A stretch of DNA of 6,200 nucleotides, taken from the NCBI GenBank assembly GCA_018434645.1, contig JAHDOX010000148.1, positions 1 to 6,200 on the forward strand. The letters are read 5' to 3'. This document shows positions 1 to 6,154 of this stretch, in pieces (position 1 is the stretch's first letter; the number at the start of each line of letters is the position of its first letter). The notes under the pieces are model-generated. The model was not told the origin of the DNA and made no database searches. It worked only from the letters and a program-made list of their open reading frames with translations. The translations under genes were made by a program, and so were the position numbers. This DNA is from Synergistales bacterium. Its GTDB lineage: Bacteria; Synergistota; Synergistia; Synergistales; Thermovirgaceae.

Positions 1-2
1 AC

Positions 3-119
3 GTTTACGTTCACGGATGTCCGCCACGTCCCGAAGCGATCATCGAGGGTGCCGCGAAAGCCATACTGAAACTGGAAAAAATGAAAGAAGAGTACCAAAA
101 GGCAGGTGCGCAGCAATGA
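3..119 (+). CDS. mbhJ: [NiFe] hydrogenase small subunit (NuoB/MbhJ-like), C-terminal end only
   Basis: Only the last 38 codons are in the window, ending in TGA at 117-119. The visible peptide begins VYVHGCPPRPEAIIEG, the signature of the NuoB / group 4 hydrogenase small subunit family. The Cys of GCPPRPE (sixth visible residue) is one of the four ligands of the proximal [4Fe-4S] cluster that hands electrons to the Ni-Fe site. After it comes a short charged helix (KAILKLEKMKEEYQ) and a GAQQ end, so the C-terminus looks natural. In the family this is a soluble subunit on the cytoplasmic face, next to the large subunit. The reading frame is distinct from the next gene, whose ATG overlaps its stop (ATGA, 116-119), which implies translational coupling. 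NuoB of complex I shares the same motif; the assignment to a hydrogenase rests on the large subunit two genes downstream. Confidence 0.88.
   Translation, partial: VYVHGCPPRPEAIIEGAAKAILKLEKMKEEYQKAGAQQ
104..108 (+). promoter_or_regulatory. Ribosome binding site of the NuoC-like gene
   Basis: AGGTG lies 7 nt before the ATG at 116, inside the end of the small-subunit gene. Together with the ATGA overlap it selects 116 as the start. The same frame is open further upstream, to an ATG at 17, but there it only overlaps the conserved small-subunit coding sequence. Confidence 0.6.
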
Positions 120-664
120 CATGCCGTCCTGAATATGTCAAAGAAAGCAGCGATCCGCAAGAGGTGGTCGCCTGCATCGAAGAGCGTTTCGGTGAAGATG
201 TGCAAGATCTGGAATTAAGGGATTACAAGGGCGGCAAGGCGAACGCTGTTCAATACAGAGTGCTGTGGTTAACTGTCAAACTTGAACGCTTTCTGGAACT
301 GGTGAGTATATTTGAGGAGTTTGATTTTCCGCATTTCCAGGTAATTTCCGGCAATGATGAAGGCGATACGGTGGTTTTGAATTACCATTTCGCACTTTTT
401 AATAGCGCGGGAAAGAGCAAGAGGCTTAATGTTACCGTTTCGGTCCGGGTCCCTAAGGATGATCCGGTAATGCCTTCTCTCTGGGAGTGGATACCGGGTA
501 TAGAGTACAGCGAGCGCGAAATGCGTGAAATGCTCGGTGTCGATTTCGACGGTCTGCCCAACAAGGGGCTTGTCTTTTTGCCCGAGGACTGGAACGAAGA
601 CGTCAAGCCCTGGCGCAGAGACGAAACGGGACCGTCCGAAAAGGACGTCCGGGAATTGTCATAG
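116..664 (+). CDS. mbhK: Group 4 [NiFe] hydrogenase, NuoC-like (30 kDa type) subunit
   Basis: The protein is 182 aa and belongs to the respiratory-chain 30 kDa / NuoC family (MbhK, EchD and the N-terminal part of HycE/HyfG are relatives). The diagnostic stretch is at residues about 112-142: VPKDDPVMPSLWEWIPGIEY, then SEREMREMLGV. It is followed by the usual end of the fold, in which LPEDWNEDVKPWRRD (about 155-169) replaces the complex I version. There are no membrane segments and no cofactor motif; the family acts as a structural subunit on the cytoplasmic arm and packs against the large subunit. The start is the ATG overlapping the upstream stop, with AGGTG 7 nt before it. The stop TAG is part of the next gene's Shine-Dalgarno. 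The N-terminal 110 residues are poorly conserved in this family, so identification rests on the C-terminal half and on context. Confidence 0.9.
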   Translation: MTCRPEYVKESSDPQEVVACIEERFGEDVQDLELRDYKGGKANAVQYRVLWLTVKLERFLELVSIFEEFDFPHFQVISGNDEGDTVVLNYHFALFNSAGKSKRLNVTVSVRVPKDDPVMPSLWEWIPGIEYSEREMREMLGVDFDGLPNKGLVFLPEDWNEDVKPWRRDETGPSEKDVRELS

Positions 665-670
665 GAGGTG
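662..670 (+). promoter_or_regulatory. Ribosome binding site of the hydrogenase large subunit, built on the preceding stop codon
   Basis: TAGGAGGTG includes the TAG stop of the NuoC-like gene and is a near-perfect anti-16S match, 5 nt before the ATG at 676. The overlap of stop and ribosome site suggests re-initiation of translation between the two subunits. Confidence 0.8.
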
Positions 671-675
671 CCGAT

Positions 676-1914
676 ATGGCTATAGGAACAGGAAAAACCT
701 ATAAAGTCCCGATCGGTCCCGTTCACGTCGGACTGAAAGAACCGATAACGGCCTGGCTCGATGTCGACGGGGAGAGAATCATAAACGCAACGATCAGACC
801 GGGAGCGATTCACAGGGGCATAGAGTTCATGGCAAGAGAACGTAATCCCATCCAGGTGATTTACCTTGCCGAACGCATTTGCGGTATTTGCTCTTTCGCG
901 CACATCGAGTGCTTCGTCAGAGCTGTCGAAGACGCGGCCGGAATAAGCGTACCCAAACGGGCGCAGTACATTCGCACCATCGTCCTGGAACTCGAACGTG
1001 TCCATTCACATATACTCTGGGCTGGTGTAGCATGTTATACCTTCGGTTATGATTCTGCCTTTCATCTGGGGATGATCCTCAGGGAGAAAGTTATGGACGT
1101 GCTGGAAGCCCTTACGGGAAACAGGGTGAATTATGGGACCGGCACCATAGGAGGTGTAAGGCGGGACATAACGCCCAAGGTCGAAAAGGTTATCAGAGAC
1201 ATGATCAATTTCTATAAGAACGAATTCGAACTTTTCTACAACGTCGCTACCGACGATCCTGTGACCCTGGCCCGCATGAGAAACGTGGGCGTGCTCTCAT
1301 CGGAAGATGCGGTGAAATACTGCGCGGTAGGACCTACAGCGAGGGGAAGCGGTCACCGGATTGACCTCAGATGGTCCCAGCCATACGAAGCCTATGGTGA
1401 TCTGGATATAATGCCGGTGGTTCCACAAGACCACACCGGAGAAGTTTATGGCGACGTATATGACCGGTTTCTGGTCAGGGTGCTGGAAGTCTACCAGTCT
1501 CTGGAAATCATCGAAAAATGCCTGGACGGGTTGCCTGAAGGAGAACTCATGTGGGAACCCAATCTTCCGAAACTTCTGAATTACCTGAAAAAGGCGGAAG
1601 GGACGGGAATTTCGTCCATTGAGGCTCCAAGAGGTGACGATACCCACGTAGTCAGGCTTACAGGTGCCGAGGAGAACGTGACATGGTGGAAGGTCCGGGC
1701 ACCGACGTATGCTAATGCGGTTTCGTGGCCGCTGATGTTCAAAGACAACGAACTGGCTGATGCTCCTCTTGTCATCAACAGCGTCGATCCATGTATATCC
1801 TGCATGGAAAGAATGCTCGTCACCGAAAGGAAAACTGGTTCAAAGCAGATTGTCACCAAAAAGGAACTCCTTAATAGGTGCAGAGAGAAAACCAGGAAGG
1901 TGATGGGGGCATGA
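676..1914 (+). CDS. mbhL: Membrane-bound [NiFe] hydrogenase, catalytic large subunit (group 4)
   Basis: The protein is 412 aa and of the NuoD / [NiFe] hydrogenase large-subunit superfamily. Both Ni-Fe binding motifs are intact: RICGICSFAH at 67-76 (C69, C72, H76) and DPCISC at 371-376 (C373, C376). Complex I NuoD lacks these four cysteines and Mbx-type subunits lack part of the set, so this should be a catalytically competent H2-evolving or H2-oxidising subunit. HRGIE at 46-50 is the conserved N-terminal family motif. After the second CxxC the chain continues as MERM and about 33 further residues. This resembles the HycE tail, which is removed after an Arg by a dedicated protease; by analogy cleavage would be between R379 and M380. 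The start ATG has an excellent Shine-Dalgarno. The stop overlaps the next start (ATGA, 1911-1914). Assignment to Mbh rather than Ech or Hyf comes from gene order and is less certain than the enzyme class. Confidence 0.95.
   Translation: MAIGTGKTYKVPIGPVHVGLKEPITAWLDVDGERIINATIRPGAIHRGIEFMARERNPIQVIYLAERICGICSFAHIECFVRAVEDAAGISVPKRAQYIRTIVLELERVHSHILWAGVACYTFGYDSAFHLGMILREKVMDVLEALTGNRVNYGTGTIGGVRRDITPKVEKVIRDMINFYKNEFELFYNVATDDPVTLARMRNVGVLSSEDAVKYCAVGPTARGSGHRIDLRWSQPYEAYGDLDIMPVVPQDHTGEVYGDVYDRFLVRVLEVYQSLEIIEKCLDGLPEGELMWEPNLPKLLNYLKKAEGTGISSIEAPRGDDTHVVRLTGAEENVTWWKVRAPTYANAVSWPLMFKDNELADAPLVINSVDPCISCMERMLVTERKTGSKQIVTKKELLNRCREKTRKVMGA
1897..1904 (+). promoter_or_regulatory. Ribosome binding site of the NuoH-like gene
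   Basis: AAGGTGAT lies inside the end of the large-subunit gene, 6 nt before the ATG at 1911. It supports the start at 1911 over the GTG at 1878, which opens the same frame but would add 11 hydrophilic residues before the first membrane helix. A second ATG follows immediately at 1914. Confidence 0.65.
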
Positions 1915-2900
1915 TGATTCTTTTCAAGATTCTGGCAGGGCTGGCTCTTCTGATTTTTGCGTCGCTCCTGTCACTGCTTTACGAGGGGATCGACAGGATC
2001 TTTCATGCAAGGATGCAATCCAGGCTTGGGCCGCCCTTGTTTCAGCCCTTCTATGACGTGCTGAAGCTCTTGGGGAAAGAAAACATAGTACCCAGGAGGG
2101 CTGTCCCATGGGCTTTCAATGGAGCTCCCTGGGTGGCTGCCGCCACTGCCCTGATGATAGTGCTTTATGTTCCCATGGGTTCCTTGCAGCCAATATTGGG
2201 TGGTCACGGAGACCTGATCCTGATCCTGTACCTTTTGGGACTTTCGGCTGTGGCGATGGCCGTTGGAGGCTTTTCCAGCGGCTCAATTTATTCCAACGTG
2301 GGTGCCCAGAGGGAAATGGTTCTTATGATGAGTTACGAGCTGCCCCTGGCCGTGGTTATCGCATCCTTGGCGTGGTTCGCCTACAGATCGGGAATGCCTG
2401 GGGATCCGTTCAGTCTTGAAACCTATGTAGGGATGTCGGTCTGGAGCGTCGCGGGATGGACGGGCAGCTTCGGAATACTCGGACTTTTGATCGCCCTTTT
2501 GGCGGTTGTACCTGCAGAAACCGGAAAGGTTCCCATGGATATCGCCGAAGCCAAAACGGAAATCCTGGAAGGGCTTATCAGCGAATATTCAGGGCGCAAC
2601 CTGGCCATGTTCAAATTGGCTTTTTCCATAAGGACTCTGGCCATGTGCGCCGTGGTGGTTTCCCTGTTTTTCCCCTGGTCATTGGGAAGGTTGCTCGGTT
2701 TTCAGGGGGTTTTCTTTTTCGTTGCGGATTTTCTCTTTTTCTGGATAAAAGTACTGGTCGTACAGGTTCTGGGAGTGACCATTATAAGGACTACCTTCGG
2801 TCGATTCAAGATCTGGCAGGCGTCGAGGTTGTACTGGTACCAGGTAGGTGGCCTTTCGTTAGCCGGCATGGTATTGCTTTCCCTTGACGTTATCCTATAA
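1911..2900 (+). CDS. mbhM: Hydrogenase membrane anchor and ion-translocation subunit, NuoH-like
   Basis: The protein is 329 aa with about eight predicted membrane helices (roughly residues 3-23, 71-88, 101-121, 143-160, 183-203, 238-256, 264-290, 310-327), the number and spacing expected of NuoH / MbhM / HyfC. Family motifs are present: PFYDVLKLLGKEN in the first cytoplasmic loop (46-58), AQREMVLMMSYELPLA (132-147) and the acidic loop PAETGKVPMDIAEAKTEI (201-218) followed by EYSGRN. In complex I these loops line the quinone chamber. In group 4 hydrogenases, which reduce protons instead of quinone, the subunit anchors the cytoplasmic arm and links redox chemistry to ion movement. The start is the ATG overlapping the large-subunit stop. 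The gene ends in TAA, which forms part of the next ribosome binding site. Confidence 0.93.
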   Translation: MMILFKILAGLALLIFASLLSLLYEGIDRIFHARMQSRLGPPLFQPFYDVLKLLGKENIVPRRAVPWAFNGAPWVAAATALMIVLYVPMGSLQPILGGHGDLILILYLLGLSAVAMAVGGFSSGSIYSNVGAQREMVLMMSYELPLAVVIASLAWFAYRSGMPGDPFSLETYVGMSVWSVAGWTGSFGILGLLIALLAVVPAETGKVPMDIAEAKTEILEGLISEYSGRNLAMFKLAFSIRTLAMCAVVVSLFFPWSLGRLLGFQGVFFFVADFLFFWIKVLVVQVLGVTIIRTTFGRFKIWQASRLYWYQVGGLSLAGMVLLSLDVIL

Positions 2901-2907
2901 GGTGGTG
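2899..2907 (+). promoter_or_regulatory. Ribosome binding site of the polyferredoxin subunit gene
   Basis: AAGGTGGTG begins in the TAA stop of the membrane-subunit gene and ends 5 nt before the ATG at 2913. This repeats the arrangement at the junction of the NuoC-like and large-subunit genes. It favours 2913 over the in-frame ATG at 2925. Confidence 0.65.
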
Positions 2908-2912
2908 TCAAG

Positions 2913-3575
2913 ATGCTAAATAAAATGCTCATTCAGATACTAAGACAATGGACAAAAAAACCGTCGACAAACCCCTTTCCCGTCGCTCATATTCCCGACA
3001 GCCTCAGCGAAGCGCTTGAAGCGGCGGCAGAGGGAGCCGTTGAACTGAACCCGCCCGTGGATGTCCCTGAACATTTCCGGGGCAAGATCGCCTATGACAG
3101 AAAGGCCTGCATAGGTTGTAAAATGTGCATCCGAGTTTGTCCTGCAAACGCCATAGGATACGTCGAAAAGGACAAAAAGGTCATCTTCCATATGGACAGA
3201 TGCTGCTTCTGCGCTCAGTGTACCGAAATTTGCCCCGTCAAATGCATATGGATGACTGGCGAATTCGCTTTTGCTTCATATGATCGGAAAGGCGAAGTAA
3301 TAAGCGATTCTGGTCAAAAACCCCAGCCGGTTAAAAGCGAAACCGCTCCTGAAGGAGCATCCGGAGGCTCGGAAGAGCCGACAGAAAAAGCGAAAACGAC
3401 TTATGAAATAGATCCAGAAAAATGTATCGGGTGCACCAAGTGCTCAAAAGTGTGTCCTGTAGGCGCTATATCGGGAAAAATAAAAGAGCCCCATATCATT
3501 GATGAAAATGCCTGTGTAGGATGCGGGGCGTGTGCCGAAAACTGTCCGGTTCAGGCAATCCATCCGAAAAAATGA
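2913..3575 (+). CDS. mbhN: Hydrogenase ferredoxin-like subunit (NuoI/MbhN type) with a second 2[4Fe-4S] domain
   Basis: The protein is 220 aa. The N-terminal half is a regular MbhN/NuoI-type subunit: an amphipathic start, KKPSTNPFPV (15-24), then two CxxCxxCxxxCP motifs at C66/C69/C72/C76 and C97/C100/C103/C107, with extra cysteines at 98 and 111. Residues about 124-163 form a Pro/Ser/Glu/Lys-rich linker with no visible fold. A second 2[4Fe-4S] domain follows, with C171/C174/C177/C181 and C201/C204/C207/C211, ending four residues after its AIH. By family knowledge the first domain receives electrons from soluble ferredoxin and passes them to the small subunit. The second resembles, in my recollection, the bacterial ferredoxin domain at the C-terminus of NuoF/HydB-like proteins; its role here is inferred to be an added electron entry or docking site. 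The usual subunit is about 130-180 aa with two clusters. There is no frameshift or stop in the linker, so the fusion is genuine at sequence level. It is the last gene of the operon. Confidence 0.92.
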   Translation: MLNKMLIQILRQWTKKPSTNPFPVAHIPDSLSEALEAAAEGAVELNPPVDVPEHFRGKIAYDRKACIGCKMCIRVCPANAIGYVEKDKKVIFHMDRCCFCAQCTEICPVKCIWMTGEFAFASYDRKGEVISDSGQKPQPVKSETAPEGASGGSEEPTEKAKTTYEIDPEKCIGCTKCSKVCPVGAISGKIKEPHIIDENACVGCGACAENCPVQAIHPKK

Positions 3576-3592
3576 TGGCCGCTACAGCTTTT

Positions 3593-3627
3593 AGACAGGG
3601 CCGGTGGGGACGCCGGCCCTGTCTTTT
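3593..3627 (+). terminator. Rho-independent terminator after the hydrogenase operon
   Basis: GACAGGGCCGG (3594-3604) pairs perfectly with CCGGCCCTGTC (3613-3623). An outer A-T pair, an inner T-G wobble and a G-C pair extend it to about 14 bp, closed by a GGGA loop of the stable GNRA type. TTTT follows at 3624-3627, its first T forming the outer pair. The stem starts 18 nt after the polyferredoxin stop codon. The T run is short, so termination may be incomplete, and the asparaginase ribosome binding site starts at the next base. Confidence 0.82.
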
Positions 3628-3634
3628 GGAGGTG
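3628..3634 (+). promoter_or_regulatory. Ribosome binding site of the asparaginase gene
   Basis: GGAGGTG directly follows the T run of the operon terminator and lies 11 nt before the ATG at 3646, slightly longer than usual spacing. The alternative GTG codons in the same frame at 3604 and 3634 fall inside the hairpin or the ribosome site itself and are unlikely starts. Confidence 0.6.
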
Positions 3635-3645
3635 TGTTTTACAGC

Positions 3646-4686
3646 ATGAACCAGGTTTCGATCATCCTCACAGGCGGGACTATAGCGAGCGGTTTCGGTT
3701 TGTCGGGAAAAGAGCCCACAGAAAAGGCTTCTTCCAGGCTCAGGATGTATCTTGAGGAGTTTTTCGACGAAAAGGGAGTAAAACCTGTATTCAGGGAGCC
3801 CTGGGGGAGGGCGGGTCTGGATAGTTCCGACCTTGATCCAGGGCATTGGCTTGAGATCACCCGGATCATAGTCTCCGATATATCTGAGGGCAGCAACGGC
3901 GTTCTCATCCTTCATGGTACTGACACAATGGCATATACTGCTTCATGGCTTAATCTTTGCCTTTGGAAAACCGGCATACCAGTCGTGCTCACCGGTAGTC
4001 AGCTCACCCTAGATTACACACCTGATGACGTGACGGTGAATATAAGAGGAGCAGCACAGGCGCTTTGCTCTAAAATTGCAGGAGTTTGGGTGTACTGTAA
4101 CTGGAAGTTGATACAAGGGGCAAGGGTACACAAGGCAAGGGCTACTCATCCCGATGCGTTTGTGCCTGTCAATAGCGTCCCTCTTTTTTTCAACCCGGAA
4201 TGGGCGCATCGTGACGAGGCCAGGCAGCCTGATTTGCCTGAAAAGGAGCGCGGCGCCAGGCTCTCGGAAGACCTTTCGGCCCTGGTTTCCCTGGATGCGG
4301 AAACTATCAAAAAAAGGACATCCGGTATAAGATGGCTCTTTTGCGCACCGGGTTGCATGCCTGATATGTCTTCAAAGGGAAAAATTCTTGTGCTATACGG
4401 ATTTGGAGCCGGCAACGTGCCTTCCGTCGTGCTTCGGATGATAACTGAAAGCTTCACGTCAGGAGCGAGGCCTTTAATAATCGCTTGCAGCCAGGCCGAA
4501 GGAGATGTAAAAGATCCATCCGCCTACAGTGGGGTTGGAGTAGCCTCTTTGGCGAGGGATGGATTTAAGGTCTACAGTCAGATGGATTATCCTTTCGAGT
4601 TCATACACGCTCTTGCCTGCTATGCTCTTGCTGTAGACTACGATAATCCGGGCAGGGTACTGGAGAAGTTTCTCAGATGTTATTAG
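3646..4686 (+). CDS. ansA: L-asparaginase, type I-like, cytosolic
   Basis: The protein is 346 aa and would hydrolyse L-asparagine to aspartate and ammonia. The active site of the bacterial asparaginase/glutaminase family is complete: ILTGGTIAS at 7-15 with nucleophile T12, a substrate-binding LDSSD at 58-62, HGTDTMAYTA at 90-99 with the T92/D93 pair, and the catalytic lysine K163 in GARVHKA, followed by DAF. The C-terminal domain carries the YGFGAGNVPS motif (251-260). There is no signal peptide: the nucleophile strand starts at residue 4. This and the length point to the cytosolic type I group rather than the secreted type II. It is not GatD, because the extra N-terminal domain of that protein is absent. 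The gene sits 70 nt after the hydrogenase operon, same strand, separated by a terminator, and converges with gltX. Asparagine catabolism suits an amino-acid fermenter, but no functional link to the hydrogenase is shown. Minor glutaminase activity cannot be judged from sequence. Confidence 0.9.
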   Translation: MNQVSIILTGGTIASGFGLSGKEPTEKASSRLRMYLEEFFDEKGVKPVFREPWGRAGLDSSDLDPGHWLEITRIIVSDISEGSNGVLILHGTDTMAYTASWLNLCLWKTGIPVVLTGSQLTLDYTPDDVTVNIRGAAQALCSKIAGVWVYCNWKLIQGARVHKARATHPDAFVPVNSVPLFFNPEWAHRDEARQPDLPEKERGARLSEDLSALVSLDAETIKKRTSGIRWLFCAPGCMPDMSSKGKILVLYGFGAGNVPSVVLRMITESFTSGARPLIIACSQAEGDVKDPSAYSGVGVASLARDGFKVYSQMDYPFEFIHALACYALAVDYDNPGRVLEKFLRCY

Positions 4687-4825
4687 AAAAGCAGTATGAC
4701 TTGCAGGCTGGATCACGCACTATGTTGAATTAAGAAGGGATCCGGGAAAAGAGGTAACTGCAAAGGACCGGTTTGGCCTGATTCAGCAGGCCTGAAGCGT
4801 CGAATACAGGCCTGCTGAATGTTTT
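4687..4825. other. Convergent intergenic region between asparaginase and gltX
   Basis: This 139-nt stretch lies between two stop codons on opposite strands. It contains the terminator hairpin in its right half. The left half (4687-4774) shows no coding potential, no clear repeat and no recognisable promoter. Confidence 0.7.
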
Positions 4826-4827
4826 TT
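4781..4827 (+). terminator. Rho-independent terminator of the asparaginase gene, overlapping the gltX stop codon
   Basis: ATTCAGCAGGCCTG (4781-4794) and CAGGCCTGCTGAAT (4807-4820) are perfect inverted repeats of 14 bp around a 12-nt loop. They are followed by G and TTTTTT at 4822-4827, whose last two bases belong to the gltX stop codon (complement of 4826-4828). On the + strand this is a textbook terminator for asparaginase. On the - strand the hairpin lies just after the gltX stop, but the bases beyond it are not T-rich, so it would serve gltX only weakly, perhaps mainly by protecting the mRNA 3' end. Confidence 0.88.
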
Positions 4828-6139
4828 ACAGTAATCCATAGTACTGGAGACGTTTTGCCGTTTCTTCCTTGCCAAGGAGGGCGGCGACCTCAAAGATTCC
4901 GGGGCTGACTTTCGTGCCGGTAATAGCCATGCGGAAAGGCATCGCGACGTCTTTCATTTTCAACCCCTTGTCCTTGCTCCATTCTTTTGCGAAAGAAGCC
5001 ATTTCATGGGCGTCCCACCGGCTTTTATCGAAAAGCTGTGTGAAAAATTCGCGAAGTAGTGATTTTTGAGAATCGGAAATATCAGAACCGTCGTACCTTC
5101 TTTTAACCACTTCGAAGGTCAGGAAGTAGTCGCTGAAAGCCGCGACCTCTCGCAGTGTTTTTCCGCGTCCCTGCAGCAACTCCAGAGCCTCGGAGAGAAA
5201 GTCGCCATTGAGATTTTCAGGTTCGAGCCCCAATTCTTTCCAGAAAGGTTTAACGAGTTCAACGCGTTTTTGGGGATCCAGTCTCGAAATGTGAATCTGG
5301 TTTACAGCGTCGAGCTTGTCCATATCGAATACAGCCGCTCTTTTTGTCACCCGGCTCAAGTCGAAAAGACGTACTGCTTCATCACGGTCGAAAATTTCCT
5401 GGTTGTCGCCGGGAGACCAGCCCAAAAGGGCAAAATAGTTAAACAGACCTTCGGGAAGATAACCCATGTCCCTGTATTCATAAACGCTTGTCGCGCCGTG
5501 GCGTTTGGAAAGTTTCTTCTTGTCTTTTCCCAGTATCATCGGAAGGTGCGCGAAACGCGGCAGCCTCCAGCCCAGGGCCTCGTAGAGAAGAATCTGTTTC
5601 GGAGTGTTCGAAATATGGTCTTCTCCCCGAATGACGTAGGTTATGTCCATTAGGTAATCGTCTACAACGACGGCGAAATTGTAGGTGGGAAACCCATCGC
5701 TTTTGATCAGAACGATATCTTTCAGGGTTTCGCTTTCCATTGAGATATTTCCATAGACGATGTCCTCAAAGGCTATTGTTTTCCCCTTGGGTACGGAAAA
5801 AATTACCGCATCGCCATCCTTGTAGGCAAGGCCGAGATCCAAAAGTCGCTGTGCGTTTTCTTGATAAAGATGACTCCGTTCCGATTGGCGATAAGGTCCG
5901 CAAGGACCACCTGTGACAGGGCCTTCGTCCCAGTCAAGACCAAGCCACCGGAGGCCTTTCATGATGGTTTCTTCGTATTCTTTTGTAGATCTGGTCCTGT
6001 CGGTATCCTCTATGCGAAGTACGAAAGCCCCGCCGTTTTTCCTTGCCCAGAGCCAGTTAAACAAAGCGGTATGGGCTCCGCCTATATGAAGCGCTCCTGT
6101 GGGGCTTGGTGCAAAACGAACCCGAACATCTCCTTTCAC
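4826..6139 (-). CDS. gltX: Glutamyl-tRNA synthetase, compact form
   Basis: The protein is 437 aa and a class I synthetase that charges tRNA-Glu (in some bacteria also tRNA-Gln). The HIGH-type signature is at residues 11-21 (PSPTGALHIGG), LRIEDTDRTRS at 41-51 binds substrate, GPYRQSER is at 81-88, and the KMSKS-type loop is KKLSKRHG at 208-215. The C-terminal alpha-helical anticodon-binding part runs to PFRMAITGTKVSPGIFE (401-417), LLGKEE and a natural end. The family is usually about 465-500 aa. The shortfall is local: LAYKDGDAVIFSVP (104-117) goes straight from the helix before the usual CYC segment to the strand after it. About 45 residues containing the Cys/zinc-binding subdomain are therefore absent, with the frame intact. 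The start is GTG at 6139-6137. An in-frame TGA at 6148-6146 rules out a longer form, and AAAGGGTGA lies 6 nt upstream. It converges with asparaginase. Confidence 0.95.
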   Translation of the reverse strand: MKGDVRVRFAPSPTGALHIGGAHTALFNWLWARKNGGAFVLRIEDTDRTRSTKEYEETIMKGLRWLGLDWDEGPVTGGPCGPYRQSERSHLYQENAQRLLDLGLAYKDGDAVIFSVPKGKTIAFEDIVYGNISMESETLKDIVLIKSDGFPTYNFAVVVDDYLMDITYVIRGEDHISNTPKQILLYEALGWRLPRFAHLPMILGKDKKKLSKRHGATSVYEYRDMGYLPEGLFNYFALLGWSPGDNQEIFDRDEAVRLFDLSRVTKRAAVFDMDKLDAVNQIHISRLDPQKRVELVKPFWKELGLEPENLNGDFLSEALELLQGRGKTLREVAAFSDYFLTFEVVKRRYDGSDISDSQKSLLREFFTQLFDKSRWDAHEMASFAKEWSKDKGLKMKDVAMPFRMAITGTKVSPGIFEVAALLGKEETAKRLQYYGLL

Positions 6140-6145
6140 TATTAT

Positions 6146-6154
6146 TCACCCTTT
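6146..6154 (-). promoter_or_regulatory. Ribosome binding site of gltX
   Basis: Read on the - strand, AAAGGGTGA ends 6 nt before the GTG start at 6139. It also forms most of a three-codon reading frame, ATG AAA GGG TGA (6157-6146), in the gltX frame. No convincing promoter hexamers are visible in the remaining upstream bases of the window. Confidence 0.55.

Noticed and set aside
17..115. Upstream extension of the NuoC-like gene to an ATG at 17
   Set aside because: This stretch encodes the conserved GCPPRPE end of the small subunit in another frame. The ATGA overlap at 116 with its own ribosome site is a better start.
382..1005. Open frame of 207 codons on the - strand across the NuoC-like and large-subunit genes
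   Set aside because: It lies opposite two well-identified genes, straddles their junction, shows no recognisable motif and is rich in Ser/Arg as expected for an antisense shadow.
116..3575. Respiratory complex I fragment (nuoC, nuoD, nuoH, nuoI)
   Set aside because: The large subunit keeps both Ni-Fe binding CxxC motifs, which complex I NuoD has lost, and the gene order lacks nuoE, nuoF and nuoG between D and H.
3604..3645. Longer asparaginase starting at GTG 3604
   Set aside because: The extra 14 codons would be translated from the terminator hairpin and its T run. The family's N-terminus fits the ATG at 3646.
5066..5653. Open frame of 195 codons on the + strand inside gltX
   Set aside because: It is the antisense of conserved synthetase coding sequence, with no ribosome site of note and no family resemblance.
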